Below, piece by piece: positions 48,272 through 57,991 of a DNA stretch of 64,000 nucleotides (position 1 is its first letter; each line of letters starts with the position of its first letter). A program made the position numbers and the translations under genes. Under the pieces are notes generated by a model. That model did not search any database. It saw nothing but the letters and a program-made list of their open reading frames with translations, and was not told the DNA's origin. Location of the stretch: NCBI GenBank assembly GCA_963827585.1, contig CAWHCK010000008.1, forward strand, positions 1 to 64,000, given 5' to 3'. This DNA is from VAZQ01 sp963827585. GTDB lineage: Bacteria > Pseudomonadota > Alphaproteobacteria > Rhizobiales > Xanthobacteraceae.

Positions 48272-49384
48272 ATGACCGAGCCCTTTTTCTTCAATCGGGG
48301 ACGCGGGCTCACCGTGCGTGAAATCGCCGTCCTGACGGGCGCCGCACCGGCGCCCGGCGCCGATCTCGACCGCCGCATCACCGGCATTGCAGCGCTTGAT
48401 CGTGCTGCCCCCGACGATCTCGCATTCCTCGACAAGCCGAGATATGTGGCGCAATTGGCCGCGAGCAGTGCCGGTGCCTGCCTGACGACGGAACGCTTTG
48501 CTCGCCGCGCTCCCGGCCATGTCAGCGTGCTCTGTGTCGCCGAACCCTATCGCACCTTCATCGAGGTGACGCGGGTGCTGTTTCCGGATGCGGTGCGGCC
48601 GTCCTCCTTATTCGAGGCGCGCGGCACGCTGCAGGGGGCTTTCGTCCATCCGACGGCGCGGCTGGAAGGCGGCGTGATCGTGGACCCCGGCGTGGTGATC
48701 GGACCGCGGGCCGAGATCGGGACGGGCACCGTGGTCAATGCCGGCGCCGTGATCGGGCCCAGCGTGCGCATCGGGCGCCAATGCGCGATCGGCGCCAATG
48801 CCTCGATCACCAATTGCTTGATCGGCGATCGTGTTGTGGTGCATCCGGGTTGCGCCATCGGGCAGGACGGGTTCGGCTACCTGATGGGAGCAACCGGCCA
48901 TCGCAAGGTGCTGCAGATAGGTCGTGTCATCCTGCAGGACGACGTGGAGATCGGCGCCGGAACCACCATCGACCGGGGCGCCAATCGCGATACCGTGATC
49001 GGCGAAGGCACCAAGATCGACAACCTGGTGCAGATCGGACACAATGTTTCCATCGGGCGTCACTGCATCATTGTCTCGCAATGCGGCATCTCGGGCAGTG
49101 TCGTAATCGAGGATTACGTCATTCTGGCCGGACAGGTCGGGCTTCCGGACAATGTGACGATCGGCGAAGGTGCGATGATCGGGGCCAAGAGCGGCGTCAT
49201 AGCCGACGTGCCGCCCGGCCAAAAGTGGTTCGGCTACCCTGCGATGCGCGGCCGCGAGTACCTTCGCAGCCTGACCGCGTTACGCCGATGGGTGAGCGAA
49301 GACGCTGCTGCTCGGGACGGCGATACTGGCGGTGACGATGAGCCTGGGCCAGGCGGCCCCGATGACGACGGGCGAGACCGATGA
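48272..49384 (+). CDS. lpxD: UDP-3-O-(3-hydroxyacyl)glucosamine N-acyltransferase
   Basis: LpxD adds the N-linked hydroxyacyl chain in lipid A synthesis. The N-terminal uridine-binding domain (to about 100) precedes hexapeptide repeats forming a left-handed beta-helix, with VVVHPGCAIGQDGFGY and IDNLVQIGHNVSIGRHC containing the catalytic His. The 370-residue length includes a Gly/Asp-rich tail of about 25 residues ending GPDDDGRDR, probably disordered. Start MTEPFFFNRG gives family-like N-terminus. The stop overlaps the fabZ start (ATGA). Confidence 0.95.
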   Translation: MTEPFFFNRGRGLTVREIAVLTGAAPAPGADLDRRITGIAALDRAAPDDLAFLDKPRYVAQLAASSAGACLTTERFARRAPGHVSVLCVAEPYRTFIEVTRVLFPDAVRPSSLFEARGTLQGAFVHPTARLEGGVIVDPGVVIGPRAEIGTGTVVNAGAVIGPSVRIGRQCAIGANASITNCLIGDRVVVHPGCAIGQDGFGYLMGATGHRKVLQIGRVILQDDVEIGAGTTIDRGANRDTVIGEGTKIDNLVQIGHNVSIGRHCIIVSQCGISGSVVIEDYVILAGQVGLPDNVTIGEGAMIGAKSGVIADVPPGQKWFGYPAMRGREYLRSLTALRRWVSEDAAARDGDTGGDDEPGPGGPDDDGRDR

Positions 49385-49836
49385 ACGAGGTTGCGACTAC
49401 GCTCGAGACGGCCGATATCGCAGCGATTCTCAGAGCGTTGCCGCATCGTTATCCGTTTCTGATGGTCGATCGCATCGTCAACATGCAGGGTGATGAATCC
49501 GCCATCGGAATCAAGAATGTCACCGTCAACGAGCCGCAGTTCCTTGGGCATTTCCCCGGCAACCCGGTGTTTCCCGGCGTGCTCCTGATCGAGGGTATGG
49601 CGCAGACGGCCGGCGCGGTCTGCGTGCTGTCGCGGATGGGCGGCGACCAACCCCGGAACGTCTATTTCCTTACCATCGACAAGGCCAAGTTCCGCAAGCC
49701 GGTGGTGCCGGGAGACACGATCGAATATCACGTGAGAAAAATCGCTCGCAAAAAGAACATGTGGTGGTTTCGTGGTGAGGCTAAGGTCGCCGGCCAGATG
49801 GTCGCCGAGGCGGAAATCGGCGCCATGGTTGCCTGA
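49381..49836 (+). CDS. fabZ: 3-hydroxyacyl-ACP dehydratase FabZ
   Basis: FabZ dehydrates beta-hydroxyacyl-ACP in fatty acid elongation and competes with LpxA for hydroxyacyl-ACP, which explains its place among lpx genes. Hotdog fold, 151 residues; catalytic H57 and E71 lie in LGHFPGNPVFPGVLLIEGMAQ. ATGA overlaps join it to lpxD before and lpxA after. Confidence 0.96.
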   Translation: MNEVATTLETADIAAILRALPHRYPFLMVDRIVNMQGDESAIGIKNVTVNEPQFLGHFPGNPVFPGVLLIEGMAQTAGAVCVLSRMGGDQPRNVYFLTIDKAKFRKPVVPGDTIEYHVRKIARKKNMWWFRGEAKVAGQMVAEAEIGAMVA

Positions 49837-50654
49837 TGTCGGCAATGGCCGCAATCGATCCGACCGCCCGGATTGAGCCGGGGGCGGTGATCGGGAAGGG
49901 CGTGTCGATCGGGCCCTATTGCGTCATTGGTCAGCACGTTGCGATCGGCGACGGCTGCCGGCTCGTCGCCCATGTCCACGTTGGCGGCCACACCACCATC
50001 GGGCCGCGCACGGCCCTCTATCCATTCGCGTCGTTGGGAACTCCGCCGCAGTCCGTGAAGTACCGCGGCGGCCCGACGCGTCTCGTGGTCGGTGCCGACT
50101 GCGAAATCCGCGAAGGCGTCACCATCAACACGGGGACGGAGGATGACCGTGGCATTACCGAAGTGGGAGATCGCTGCTGGCTGATGGTCGGCTCGCATGT
50201 CGGTCACGACTGCAAGGTCGGCAGCGACGTGACGTTCGCCAATAACGTGGTGCTGGGCGGCCACGTAACGATCGGCGACTTCGTCGTATTGGGCGGGCAG
50301 GCCGCGGTGCGCCAGTTCGTACGAATCGGCGAGGGCGCGATGGTGGTCGGTCTGAGCGGGGTACGCGCCGACGTGATACCGTTCGGCCTCGTCCAAGGCC
50401 CGCTCGCCGATCTGATCGGTCTCAATGTGGTTGGCATGCGGCGGCGCGGCTCCAGCAAGGCCGATATCCATCGACTGCGGCAGGCCTACGAGGCGATGTT
50501 CTTCGGCGTCGGCACATTTCGCGAGCGGCTCGAGCGGGTCGCGGCGCAGGACGGCGGCGACCCGAGTGTGGCAAAGGTGATTGCCTTCATCCGCTCCGGC
50601 ACGCGACCATTGACGATGGCCATCCGTCGGGCGGCGGCTGACGAGGAGCCATGA
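49836..50654 (+). CDS. lpxA: acyl-ACP--UDP-N-acetylglucosamine O-acyltransferase
   Basis: LpxA performs the first step of lipid A synthesis. The 272 residues begin with hexapeptide repeats (IDPTARIEPGAVIGKGVSIG) and contain SHVGHDCKVGSDVTFANNVV, where a His acts as general base, then an alpha-helical C-terminal domain. It starts inside the fabZ stop (TGATG) and overlaps lpxI by four bases. Confidence 0.96.
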   Translation: MSAMAAIDPTARIEPGAVIGKGVSIGPYCVIGQHVAIGDGCRLVAHVHVGGHTTIGPRTALYPFASLGTPPQSVKYRGGPTRLVVGADCEIREGVTINTGTEDDRGITEVGDRCWLMVGSHVGHDCKVGSDVTFANNVVLGGHVTIGDFVVLGGQAAVRQFVRIGEGAMVVGLSGVRADVIPFGLVQGPLADLIGLNVVGMRRRGSSKADIHRLRQAYEAMFFGVGTFRERLERVAAQDGGDPSVAKVIAFIRSGTRPLTMAIRRAAADEEP

Positions 50655-51533
50655 GCGAAGCGGTTGCCATACCGGTCACGGACGATAGCCCGCTCGCCGT
50701 CATCTGCGGCGGCGGAAGCCTGCCGTTTGCCGTCGCCGACGCGGTCGGCAAGCGCGGGCGCCGCGTGGTGCTGTTCGCCATTCGCGGGTGGGCGGATCCG
50801 CGACGCGTTGCAGCCTATCCACATCACTGGGCGGCACTCGGACAGTTCGGTTGGTTCTGCCAGATTGCTCGCCGCGAGGGCTGCCAAGATGTAGTGTTCA
50901 TCGGATCGATGCTGCGGCCGGCGATTTGGCACATCAGGCCGGATATCAAGACGCTTCGACTGTGGCCGCGAATTCTTCGGCCTTTTCCGCGGCGGGGACG
51001 ATCACCTGCTCAAAGGTGTCGCCGCAATTTTCGAAGAGCAGGGTTTCCGGCTCCTTGGCGCGCATCAGATCGCGCCGGAAATCCTGATGCCGGAAGGGCC
51101 GCTCGGCCGCGAGCAGCCCCGCGCCCGCGACCATGCCGACATCGCGAAGGGGATTGCGCTGCTCGATGCGATCAGTCCGTTCGACGTCGGCCAAGCGGTG
51201 GTCGTGGCCGATGCCCGCGTGCTTGCGACCGAGGCAGCGGAAGGGACCGACGAGATGCTTGGGCGAGTGGCGGAGCTGCGCCGGAGCGGGCGAATAGCCC
51301 CGGCCTCGGGACGCGGCGTGTTGGTCAAGGCCGCAAAGCGTGACCAGGATCGGCGGTTCGACTTGCCTTCGATCGGCCCACGGACCATCGAAGGCGCCGC
51401 GCGCGCGGGACTTGCGGGCATTGCCGTCGTCGCCGGCAGTGCGGTCGTCGCCGAGGTCGAGCGCATCGCTGAGCTTGCGGATCGCGAGCGGCTGTTCGTT
51501 TTCGGCGTGCGCAACGAGACGGCTCGGCGATGA
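50651..51533 (+). CDS. lpxI: UDP-2,3-diacylglucosamine pyrophosphatase LpxI (frameshift near 50985)
   Basis: LpxI (formerly DUF1009) hydrolyses UDP-2,3-diacylglucosamine to lipid X in alphaproteobacteria that lack LpxH. LAVICGGGSLPFAVADAV at the start and the C-terminal DQDRRFDLPSIGPRTIEGAARAGLAG are diagnostic. The tttt run at 50983-50986 has one extra t; with three the chain reads PRILRPFRGGDDHLLKGVAA. Corrected length is about 293 residues. Lies between lpxA and lpxB with four-base overlaps on both sides, which fixes both ends. Confidence 0.92.
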
Positions 51534-52735
51534 CCGCGCGAGCGCAATCTACGCGCGCCTCCGAAATGCTCGATGTCTTTCTTGTGGCCGGCGAGGAGTC
51601 CGGCGATCGGCTGGGCGCCGCGCTGATGCGGGCGCTGCGGGAGCGGACCGCCGGGCGGGTGCGCTTCGCCGGAGTTGGCGGCCGCGAAATGGCGGCCGAG
51701 GGGGTCGCGAGCCTTTACCCGATCGACGATCTCCCGATCATCGGATTCAGCGCGATTCCACGCCGCCTTCCGAAAATCCTGCGGCTCATGCGCTTCACCG
51801 CCAAGGTGGTGCTCGCGCGGCGCCCGCACGTCCTGGTCATCATCGACAGTCCCGGCTTCACGCGCGGGATCGCCCGGCGGGTGCGCGCCGGCGATCCCTC
51901 GATCGCGATCGTCGAATATGTTTCCCCCTCGGTCTGGGCTTGGCGGCCGGGGCGCGCGCGGGTGATGCGCGCTTACATCGATCACATCTTGGCGCTGTTA
52001 CCGTTCGAGCCCGAGGTTCACCGGCGGCTCGGCGGGCCGCCCTGCACCTATGTCGGTCATCCATTGGCGGCAGAGGTGCGCGATCTGCGTCCGAATGCAG
52101 AGGAGGCGCGCCGCCGGCTCGCCGCGCCGCCGGTGCTGCTGATGCTGCCGGGCAGCCGGGTCGGCGAGATCGAGCGGCTGCTGGCCGTCTTCGCCGATGC
52201 CGTCGCATTGCTCCGGAATCAGGTCGGATCGCTCGACGTCGTGCTGCCGACGGTTCCGCATCTCCTCGAGCCGATCCGCAAGGCAACGGAGCATTGGTCG
52301 GTACGGCCGCGGATCGTGGTCGAGACGGCCGAGAAGCATGCAGCGTTCCGCGTCGCCAGGGCGGCCCTTGCGAAATCCGGCACGGTCACGCTCGAACTTG
52401 CGCTCGCCGGGGTTCCAATGGTCGCCGCCTACAAGGTCTCTGCGATCGAATACATTGCGGTGGGGCGAGGCATCTTGAAGCGGCTTCCTTCGATTATCCT
52501 GACCAACCTCTTGCTAGGCGAGAACATCGTTCCGGAGCTGCTTCAGCGTAACTGCACCGCCGAACGCCTCGCCGCCGCCCTGGTGCCGCTGCTGGGCGAT
52601 ACGCCGCAGCGGCGGAGTCAGATCGAGGCGTTCTCCAGGCTCGACGCCATCATGGAAATCGGCTCGAGCGCGCCCGCGGTGCGGGCCGCCGACATCGTGC
52701 TCGACGCAGCCAGTCGCGTCCCGCCATCGCGATGA
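51530..52735 (+). CDS. lpxB: lipid-A-disaccharide synthase
   Basis: LpxB, a GT19 glycosyltransferase, joins lipid X and UDP-2,3-diacylglucosamine. VFLVAGEESGDRLGAALM near the N-terminus, VSPSVWAWRPGRA mid-chain, LLMLPGSRVGEIERLL at the second Rossmann domain and SGTVTLELALAGVPMVAAYK are conserved. Length 401. The ATG overlaps the lpxI stop; an MTARAQSTRASE lead of about 12 residues may be extra. It ends the lpx run. Confidence 0.95.
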   Translation: MTARAQSTRASEMLDVFLVAGEESGDRLGAALMRALRERTAGRVRFAGVGGREMAAEGVASLYPIDDLPIIGFSAIPRRLPKILRLMRFTAKVVLARRPHVLVIIDSPGFTRGIARRVRAGDPSIAIVEYVSPSVWAWRPGRARVMRAYIDHILALLPFEPEVHRRLGGPPCTYVGHPLAAEVRDLRPNAEEARRRLAAPPVLLMLPGSRVGEIERLLAVFADAVALLRNQVGSLDVVLPTVPHLLEPIRKATEHWSVRPRIVVETAEKHAAFRVARAALAKSGTVTLELALAGVPMVAAYKVSAIEYIAVGRGILKRLPSIILTNLLLGENIVPELLQRNCTAERLAAALVPLLGDTPQRRSQIEAFSRLDAIMEIGSSAPAVRAADIVLDAASRVPPSR

Positions 52736-52793
52736 AGGAGGTCGCACCGATAGCCGCAAGTCTCAGGTGGTGCCGTGACGAGCGCCCGCGCTT

Positions 52794-54104
52794 TCACTTC
52801 CTGCGCGAGATCGGAACGTAGTCGCGCTGCGTGGAGCCGGTATAGAGCTGGCGCGGACGACCGATCTTCTGGTGCGGGTCCTCGATCATTTCCTTCCACT
52901 GGGAAATCCAGCCGACCGTGCGCGCAACTGCAAACAACACGGTGAACATGGTGGTGGGGAAGCCCATCGCCTTGAGCGTGATGCCGGAATAGAAGTCGAT
53001 GTTGGGATAGAGCTTCTTCTCGATGAAGTACTCGTCGTGCAGCGCGATCCGTTCGAGCTCGAGCGCGACATCGAGCAGCGGATCGTCCTTGATTCCTATC
53101 TCGCTCAGCACTTCGTGGCAGGTCTTCTGCATGATCTTCGCGCGCGGGTCATAGTGCTTGTAGACCCGGTGACCGAAGCCCATCAGGCGGAAGCTGTCGT
53201 TCTTGTCCTTGGCGCGGCGGATGTATTCAGGAATGCGCTCGGGTTTGCCGATCTCCCTGAGCATGTTGAGCGCGGCCTCGTTGGCGCCGCCATGGGCGGG
53301 ACCCCACAGGCAGGCACATCCGGCGGCGATGCAGGCGAAAGGATTGGCGCCGGAGGAACCCGCGAGCCTCACCGTCGAAGTCGAGGCATTCTGCTCGTGA
53401 TCGGCGTGCAGGATGAAAATGCGGTCCATCGCGCGGGCGAGCACGGCATTAGGCTTGTACTCCTCGCACGGTACGGCGAAGCACATGCGCAGGAAGTTGG
53501 TGGCGTAGTCGAGCTCGTTCTTCGGATAGATGAACGGCTGGCCGATCGAATACTTGTAAGCCATTGCGGCGATCGTCGGCATTTTCGCGATCATGCGGAT
53601 CGAGGCGATCATGCGCTGGGTCGGATCGGAAATATCGGTCGAGTCGTGATAGAACGCCGAGAGCGCCCCGACGCAGCCCGTCATCACCGCCATCGGGTGG
53701 GCGTCGCGTCGGAAGCCCTGATAGAACCGGCTCATCTGCTCGTGCACCATGGTGTGGCGGGTGACACGGTTGTCGAAGTCGGTCTTCTGCGCAGCGGTGG
53801 GAAGCTCGCCGTATAGCAGGAGGTAGCAGGTCTCGAGGAAGTCGCCGTGCTCCGCCAGCTGTTCGATGGGATAGCCGCGATAGAGCAGAATGCCCTCATC
53901 GCCGTCGATGTAGGTGATCTTGGACTCGCAGCTTCCGGTCGATGTGTATCCGGGATCGTACGTGAACATCCCGGTCTCGGCGTAGAACTTGCCGATGTCG
54001 ATGACCGAAGGGCCGATCGTTCCCTCGTAGACCGGAAACGAGCTCTCCCTGTCGCCGACGACGAACTTGCCGGATTTGATGTTGGCGCCGGTCTTCGCAT
54101 CCAT
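52794..54104 (-). CDS. gltA: citrate synthase
   Basis: Type II hexameric citrate synthase of the TCA cycle, 436 residues. Catalytic segments are WGPAHGGANEAALNML (His), GFGHRVYKHYDPRAKIM (His) and NIDFYSGI (Asp). The N-terminal beta domain (SGKFVVGDRESSFPVYEGTIG) is characteristic of the Gram-negative form. The start MDAKTGAN is chosen on family match; upstream residues in frame are arginine-rich noise. It converges with lpxB and follows gltX on the same strand. Confidence 0.96.
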   Translation of the reverse strand: MDAKTGANIKSGKFVVGDRESSFPVYEGTIGPSVIDIGKFYAETGMFTYDPGYTSTGSCESKITYIDGDEGILLYRGYPIEQLAEHGDFLETCYLLLYGELPTAAQKTDFDNRVTRHTMVHEQMSRFYQGFRRDAHPMAVMTGCVGALSAFYHDSTDISDPTQRMIASIRMIAKMPTIAAMAYKYSIGQPFIYPKNELDYATNFLRMCFAVPCEEYKPNAVLARAMDRIFILHADHEQNASTSTVRLAGSSGANPFACIAAGCACLWGPAHGGANEAALNMLREIGKPERIPEYIRRAKDKNDSFRLMGFGHRVYKHYDPRAKIMQKTCHEVLSEIGIKDDPLLDVALELERIALHDEYFIEKKLYPNIDFYSGITLKAMGFPTTMFTVLFAVARTVGWISQWKEMIEDPHQKIGRPRQLYTGSTQRDYVPISRRK

Positions 54105-54286
54105 GATCGAGCCCTCGGTTGTGTCGCCCGGTGGACCGCGCGGCGCGCTGGAGCGGGGCTTGTGTAGCTGCTTCGTACGCCCGGTACACCCGCGGGGGAG
54201 GCCGCTTTGTGCGTAGCCCATCCCAGTGTGCGCTGCAAGATGGCGCGCATCAGCGAGGTGGTGTGCCTGGACTTCCGGCAAGGGCG

Positions 54287-54309
54287 TGCGAACTTCGGGT
54301 TCGGGGCAC
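54287..54309. repeat. half palindrome, same family as 25916-25985
   Basis: This 23-base sequence is the reverse complement of the left arm at 25916-25938 with a single mismatch. It lies between gltX and gltA, abutting the end of gltX. No matching second arm is visible, so this is a solo half or a decayed copy. Confidence 0.65.
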
Positions 54310-55748
54310 TAGGGGTTGGCGACGGCCGGCGAGGCCTGATCGCGCAGCCGTCCGAGGCTTTCGCGCTTGCCCAGCACCGCCAGCACGTCGAAAATCGGGG
54401 GCGAGGTGGTGCGCCCGGTGAGCGCGGCACGCAGCGGCTGCGCCACCGTGCCGAGCTTGAGCCCCTTGCGCTCGGCAAAGGCGCGCATGGCCTGTTCGGT
54501 CGCCTCGGCGCTCCAGGGCTCGATCGCCTCGAGGTCCTGTGCAAGATCGCCAAGAAGCCGGCGTGCTTCAGCCGTGAGCAGACCCGTCGCTTTGTCGTCG
54601 AGGGCGAGCGGACGGTCGGCGACAATGAAGCGGGCGCCATCCACCAGCTCGACCAGGGTCTTGGCCCTTTCCTTCAGCCCCGGCATGGCCGCCAACAGTT
54701 TCTTGCGCGCGTCGGGCGTCAGCCTAGCGGCGAGCTCCGGTCCGCCGGCAATGTGCTGCAGCACGCCCTCGATCTGCGCCAGGAGGTCGGCATCCGCGGC
54801 CTGGCGCATGTAATGGCCGTTGAGGCTTTCAAGCTTGGCAAAGTCAAAGCGCGCCGGCGAGCGTCCGATCTGCGGCAGGTCGAAGGCCGCGATCATCTCC
54901 TCGGTGGAGAAGATTTCCTGATCACCGTGGCTCCACCCGAGCCGTACGAGATAGTTACGCATGGCGGCCGGCAGGTAGCCCATGGCCCGATACGCGTCGA
55001 CGCCGAGCGCGCCGTGCCGCTTGGACAGCTTCGATCCGTCAGGACCGTGAATGAGCGGGATGTGCGCCATCACCGGCACGCGCCAGCCCAGCGCATCGTA
55101 GATCTGGGTCTGGCGCGCAGCGTTGGTGAGGTGGTCGTCGCCGCGAATGACGTGGGTAACCCCCATATCATGATCGTCGACCACGACGGCGAGCATATAG
55201 GTCGGCGTACCGTCCGAGCGCAGCAACACCAGGTCGTCGAGGTTTTCGTTCTGCCATACGACGCGTCCCTGCACTTGGTCTTCGATCACGGTCTCGCCCG
55301 TGAGCGGCGCCTTGAGCCGGATCACCGGCTTGACCCCGGGCGGAGCGTCTGACGGATCGCGATCGCGCCAGCGGCCGTCATAGAGCTTGGCACGGCCTTC
55401 GCGGCGCGCCTTCTCGCGCATCTCGGCAAGCTCGTCGGGCGAGGCATAGCAGCGATAGGCGTGTCCTGCCGCCAGGAGGGCTTCGGCCACCTCGCGGTGA
55501 CGCGCAGAGCGCGAGAATTGATACACGGTCTTCCCGTCCCAATCGAGGCCGAGCCACGAAAGTCCGTCGAGGATGGCCTCGATCGCCGCTTGCGTCGAAC
55601 GCTCGCGATCGGTGTCCTCGATCCGCAACAGCATCTTTCCGCCGCGTCCGCGGGCATAGAGCCAGTTGAAAAGTGCAGTGCGCGCCCCGCCGATGTGAAG
55701 GAAGCCCGTGGGCGAAGGCGCAAAACGCGTGACGACGGTCTCGGTCAT
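54309..55748 (-). CDS. gltX: glutamyl-tRNA synthetase
   Basis: Class I GluRS, 479 residues. The HIGH-type motif is HIGG (residues 18-21) in RFAPSPTGFLHIGGARTALF and the KMSKS-type motif is KLSKR in IHGPDGSKLSKRHGA. RIEDTDRER and the C-terminal anticodon-binding helices are typical. As a dedicated GlnRS is encoded next door, this enzyme is probably discriminating, but sequence alone does not settle that. The stop lies at the edge of a repeat. Confidence 0.95.
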   Translation of the reverse strand: MTETVVTRFAPSPTGFLHIGGARTALFNWLYARGRGGKMLLRIEDTDRERSTQAAIEAILDGLSWLGLDWDGKTVYQFSRSARHREVAEALLAAGHAYRCYASPDELAEMREKARREGRAKLYDGRWRDRDPSDAPPGVKPVIRLKAPLTGETVIEDQVQGRVVWQNENLDDLVLLRSDGTPTYMLAVVVDDHDMGVTHVIRGDDHLTNAARQTQIYDALGWRVPVMAHIPLIHGPDGSKLSKRHGALGVDAYRAMGYLPAAMRNYLVRLGWSHGDQEIFSTEEMIAAFDLPQIGRSPARFDFAKLESLNGHYMRQAADADLLAQIEGVLQHIAGGPELAARLTPDARKKLLAAMPGLKERAKTLVELVDGARFIVADRPLALDDKATGLLTAEARRLLGDLAQDLEAIEPWSAEATEQAMRAFAERKGLKLGTVAQPLRAALTGRTTSPPIFDVLAVLGKRESLGRLRDQASPAVANP

Positions 55749-56083
55749 ATCGGGGTGAAGATCGCAGCCGGGTGTTCAAAGGTCCGTGTACCACAGAATG
55801 AGGAGACGGGATCAAAGGTTTCGCTGGTTCTGCGTTCTCTCGGGGCACAGCCGCCATGGAGCGGAGACCCATGGCTGACCAGGAGTGCGGGTTCGCCTCG
55901 CTTCAGCCGGCTGCAAGCATCCTCAGCGCACTTGGCGCACACCCGCAGATTTGGTACGCCCCGCCTTCGCGCAAGCTGCGGCAGACCAAGGGGTGGCGGG
56001 CCGAGAGCGGGGCGGGGAGCCCACCGTAGCTGGCAGAGCTCAAGAGGGGAACGCGAGGACATCGATAGCAGGACCTGGAGAGC
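55749..56083. other. divergent gltX/glnS intergenic region
   Basis: These 335 bases separate divergent gltX and glnS and should hold both promoters. I find no coding frame with family resemblance, no convincing -35/-10 pair and no strong palindrome. GGAGAG lies just before the glnS ATG. Confidence 0.45.
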
Positions 56084-57775
56084 ATGGCAGTAAGCGAAGC
56101 AGCGGTCGCGGAAGCGGGGCGCGATTTCATCCGCGATATCATCCAGGCGGATCTCGACGCCAAACGGTATACGACGGTGGTGACCCGTTTTCCGCCGGAG
56201 CCGAACGGCTACCTGCATATCGGCCACGCCAAGGCGATCTGCCTGAATTTCGGCGTCGCGCAGGAGTTCGGGGGTCGCTGCCATCTGCGCTTCGACGATA
56301 CCAATCCGACCAAGGAGGAGCAGGAATATATCGATGCTATCGAGCGCGATGTGCGCTGGCTCGGCTTTGACTGGGGACCCCACCTTTATCACGCCTCAGA
56401 CTATTTCGAGCAGCTCTACCAGTGGGCCGAGCATCTGATCCGTACCGGCAAAGCCTATGTCGACGACCAGTCGCAGGAGGAGATGCGGGCGCGGCGCGGC
56501 ACGCTGACCGAGCCGGGGGAGAACAGCCCCTGGCGCGACCGGACCGTGGAAGAAAACCTCGACCTGTTCCGCCGCATGCGGGCGGGCGAGTTCCCGAATG
56601 GGGCACGCGTGCTGCGGGCCAAGATCGATATGGCTTCCGGGAACATCAATCTGCGCGATCCAGTGCTCTACCGCATCCTGCATGCGAGCCATCCGCGGAC
56701 CGGCACGGCGTGGAGCATTTACCCGAGCTATGACTTCGCGCACGGGCAGTCCGACGCCATCGAGCACATCACCCATTCGCTCTGCACCCTCGAATTCGAG
56801 GACCACCGGCCCTTGTACGACTGGTTCCTCGACAATCTTCCGGTTCCGTCTCGGCCGCGGCAGTACGAGTCCGCGCGCCTCAATCTCACCTACACGGTGC
56901 TGTCCAAGCGCGTGCTGACCGAGCTGGTGCGCGGTGGCCATGTCAAAGGCTGGGACGATCCGCGCATGCCGACGTTGGCGGGGTTGCGCCGGCGCGGCGT
57001 TCCGCCCGCAGCGATCCGCGATTTCGTCAAGCGGATCGGGGTTGCCAAAGCCAATAGCGTCGTCGATGTCGCCATGTTCGACTTTTCGGTGCGCGAGGTC
57101 CTCAACAGGACCGCGCTGCGGCGCATGGCGGTGCTGCGTCCGCTGAAAGTGGTCATCGAAAATTATCCCGAGGGCCAGTTCGAGGAACTCGAAGCTGTCA
57201 ACCATCCGGACGATCGGGCCGCGGGAACGCGGCGCATCCGCTTTGGTCGTGAGCTCTATGTGGAGCGCGACGACTTCATGGAGAACCCGCCGAAGAAGTT
57301 CTACCGACTGTCGCCCGGGCGCGAGGTGCGGCTGCGCTACGCCTATTTCATCACCTGCCGCGAGGTGGTGAAAAACGCTGCCGGAGAGGTGGTCGAGCTG
57401 CGCTGCACCTACGATCCGCAGACCCGCGGCGGCAACGCGCCGGACGGACGCAAAGTGCAGGCGACGCTGCATTGGGTCGGCGCTGCCGACGCGGTGCCGG
57501 CGGAGATTCGGCTCTACAACCAGCTGTTCGTGCGGCCCGATCCGAACGCGGCCGACTTTGCCGCGGATATCAATCCCAATTCGCTCGAGGTGCTGACGGA
57601 CTGCAGGCTCGAGCCCGCTCTCGCAGGCGCCAATTCCGGGGATCCCATCCAGTTCGAGCGTCAGGGCTATTTCTACCGCGATCCGGATTCGGCGCCGGGC
57701 CGTCTGGTGTTCAATCGCACGGTCGGCTTGCGCGATACCTGGGCGAAGGTCTCGGCCGAAGAGGCCAAGCGCTGA
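56084..57775 (+). CDS. glnS: glutaminyl-tRNA synthetase
   Basis: Class I GlnRS charging tRNA-Gln directly, 563 residues. The HIGH-type motif is in RFPPEPNGYLHIGHAKAICLNF (residue 46 onward), YPSYDFAHGQSDAIEHITHSLCT binds the acceptor end, and TVLSKRVLTELV holds the KMSKS-type motif. The C-terminal beta-barrel anticodon domain is complete, ending RDTWAKVSAEEAKR. Most alphaproteobacteria lack GlnRS and use GatCAB; presence here beside gltX is notable and fits acquisition by transfer into a conserved block, though codon use looks like its surroundings. Confidence 0.95.
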   Translation: MAVSEAAVAEAGRDFIRDIIQADLDAKRYTTVVTRFPPEPNGYLHIGHAKAICLNFGVAQEFGGRCHLRFDDTNPTKEEQEYIDAIERDVRWLGFDWGPHLYHASDYFEQLYQWAEHLIRTGKAYVDDQSQEEMRARRGTLTEPGENSPWRDRTVEENLDLFRRMRAGEFPNGARVLRAKIDMASGNINLRDPVLYRILHASHPRTGTAWSIYPSYDFAHGQSDAIEHITHSLCTLEFEDHRPLYDWFLDNLPVPSRPRQYESARLNLTYTVLSKRVLTELVRGGHVKGWDDPRMPTLAGLRRRGVPPAAIRDFVKRIGVAKANSVVDVAMFDFSVREVLNRTALRRMAVLRPLKVVIENYPEGQFEELEAVNHPDDRAAGTRRIRFGRELYVERDDFMENPPKKFYRLSPGREVRLRYAYFITCREVVKNAAGEVVELRCTYDPQTRGGNAPDGRKVQATLHWVGAADAVPAEIRLYNQLFVRPDPNAADFAADINPNSLEVLTDCRLEPALAGANSGDPIQFERQGYFYRDPDSAPGRLVFNRTVGLRDTWAKVSAEEAKR

Positions 57776-57877
57776 GTTGGCCCCATACTGAGGTGCCTGC
57801 CAGAGGTGAGCGCTGTCCTGCGCAGGCCGCTCGTGTAGGATGGGGGAGGCGTAGCGGCGCTGCGGGCGCGGTTTCGG

Positions 57878-57897
57878 GCTGAGCGGACACGCTCAGC
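57878..57897. other. stem-loop GCTGAGCG-GACA-CGCTCAGC
   Basis: An eight-base perfect stem with a GACA loop, extendable by a CGGG/CCCG pair on its flanks, 100 bases after glnS and 95 before comEC. There is no T run, so it is not a standard intrinsic terminator. Confidence 0.4.
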
Positions 57898-57991
57898 TGC
57901 CCGGAAAACGCGCTCCCAATCGAAAGTGAGCGCGCGTCGAAGCGCAAGGCCGTTACCTACTTTTGCTGAACGCGCTCTGGGGGGCCGCGCG

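Noticed and set aside
54207..55352. A 381-codon plus-strand frame opposite gltX
   Set aside because: It is the antisense of gltX and of a repeat-bearing intergenic region, with no domain character.
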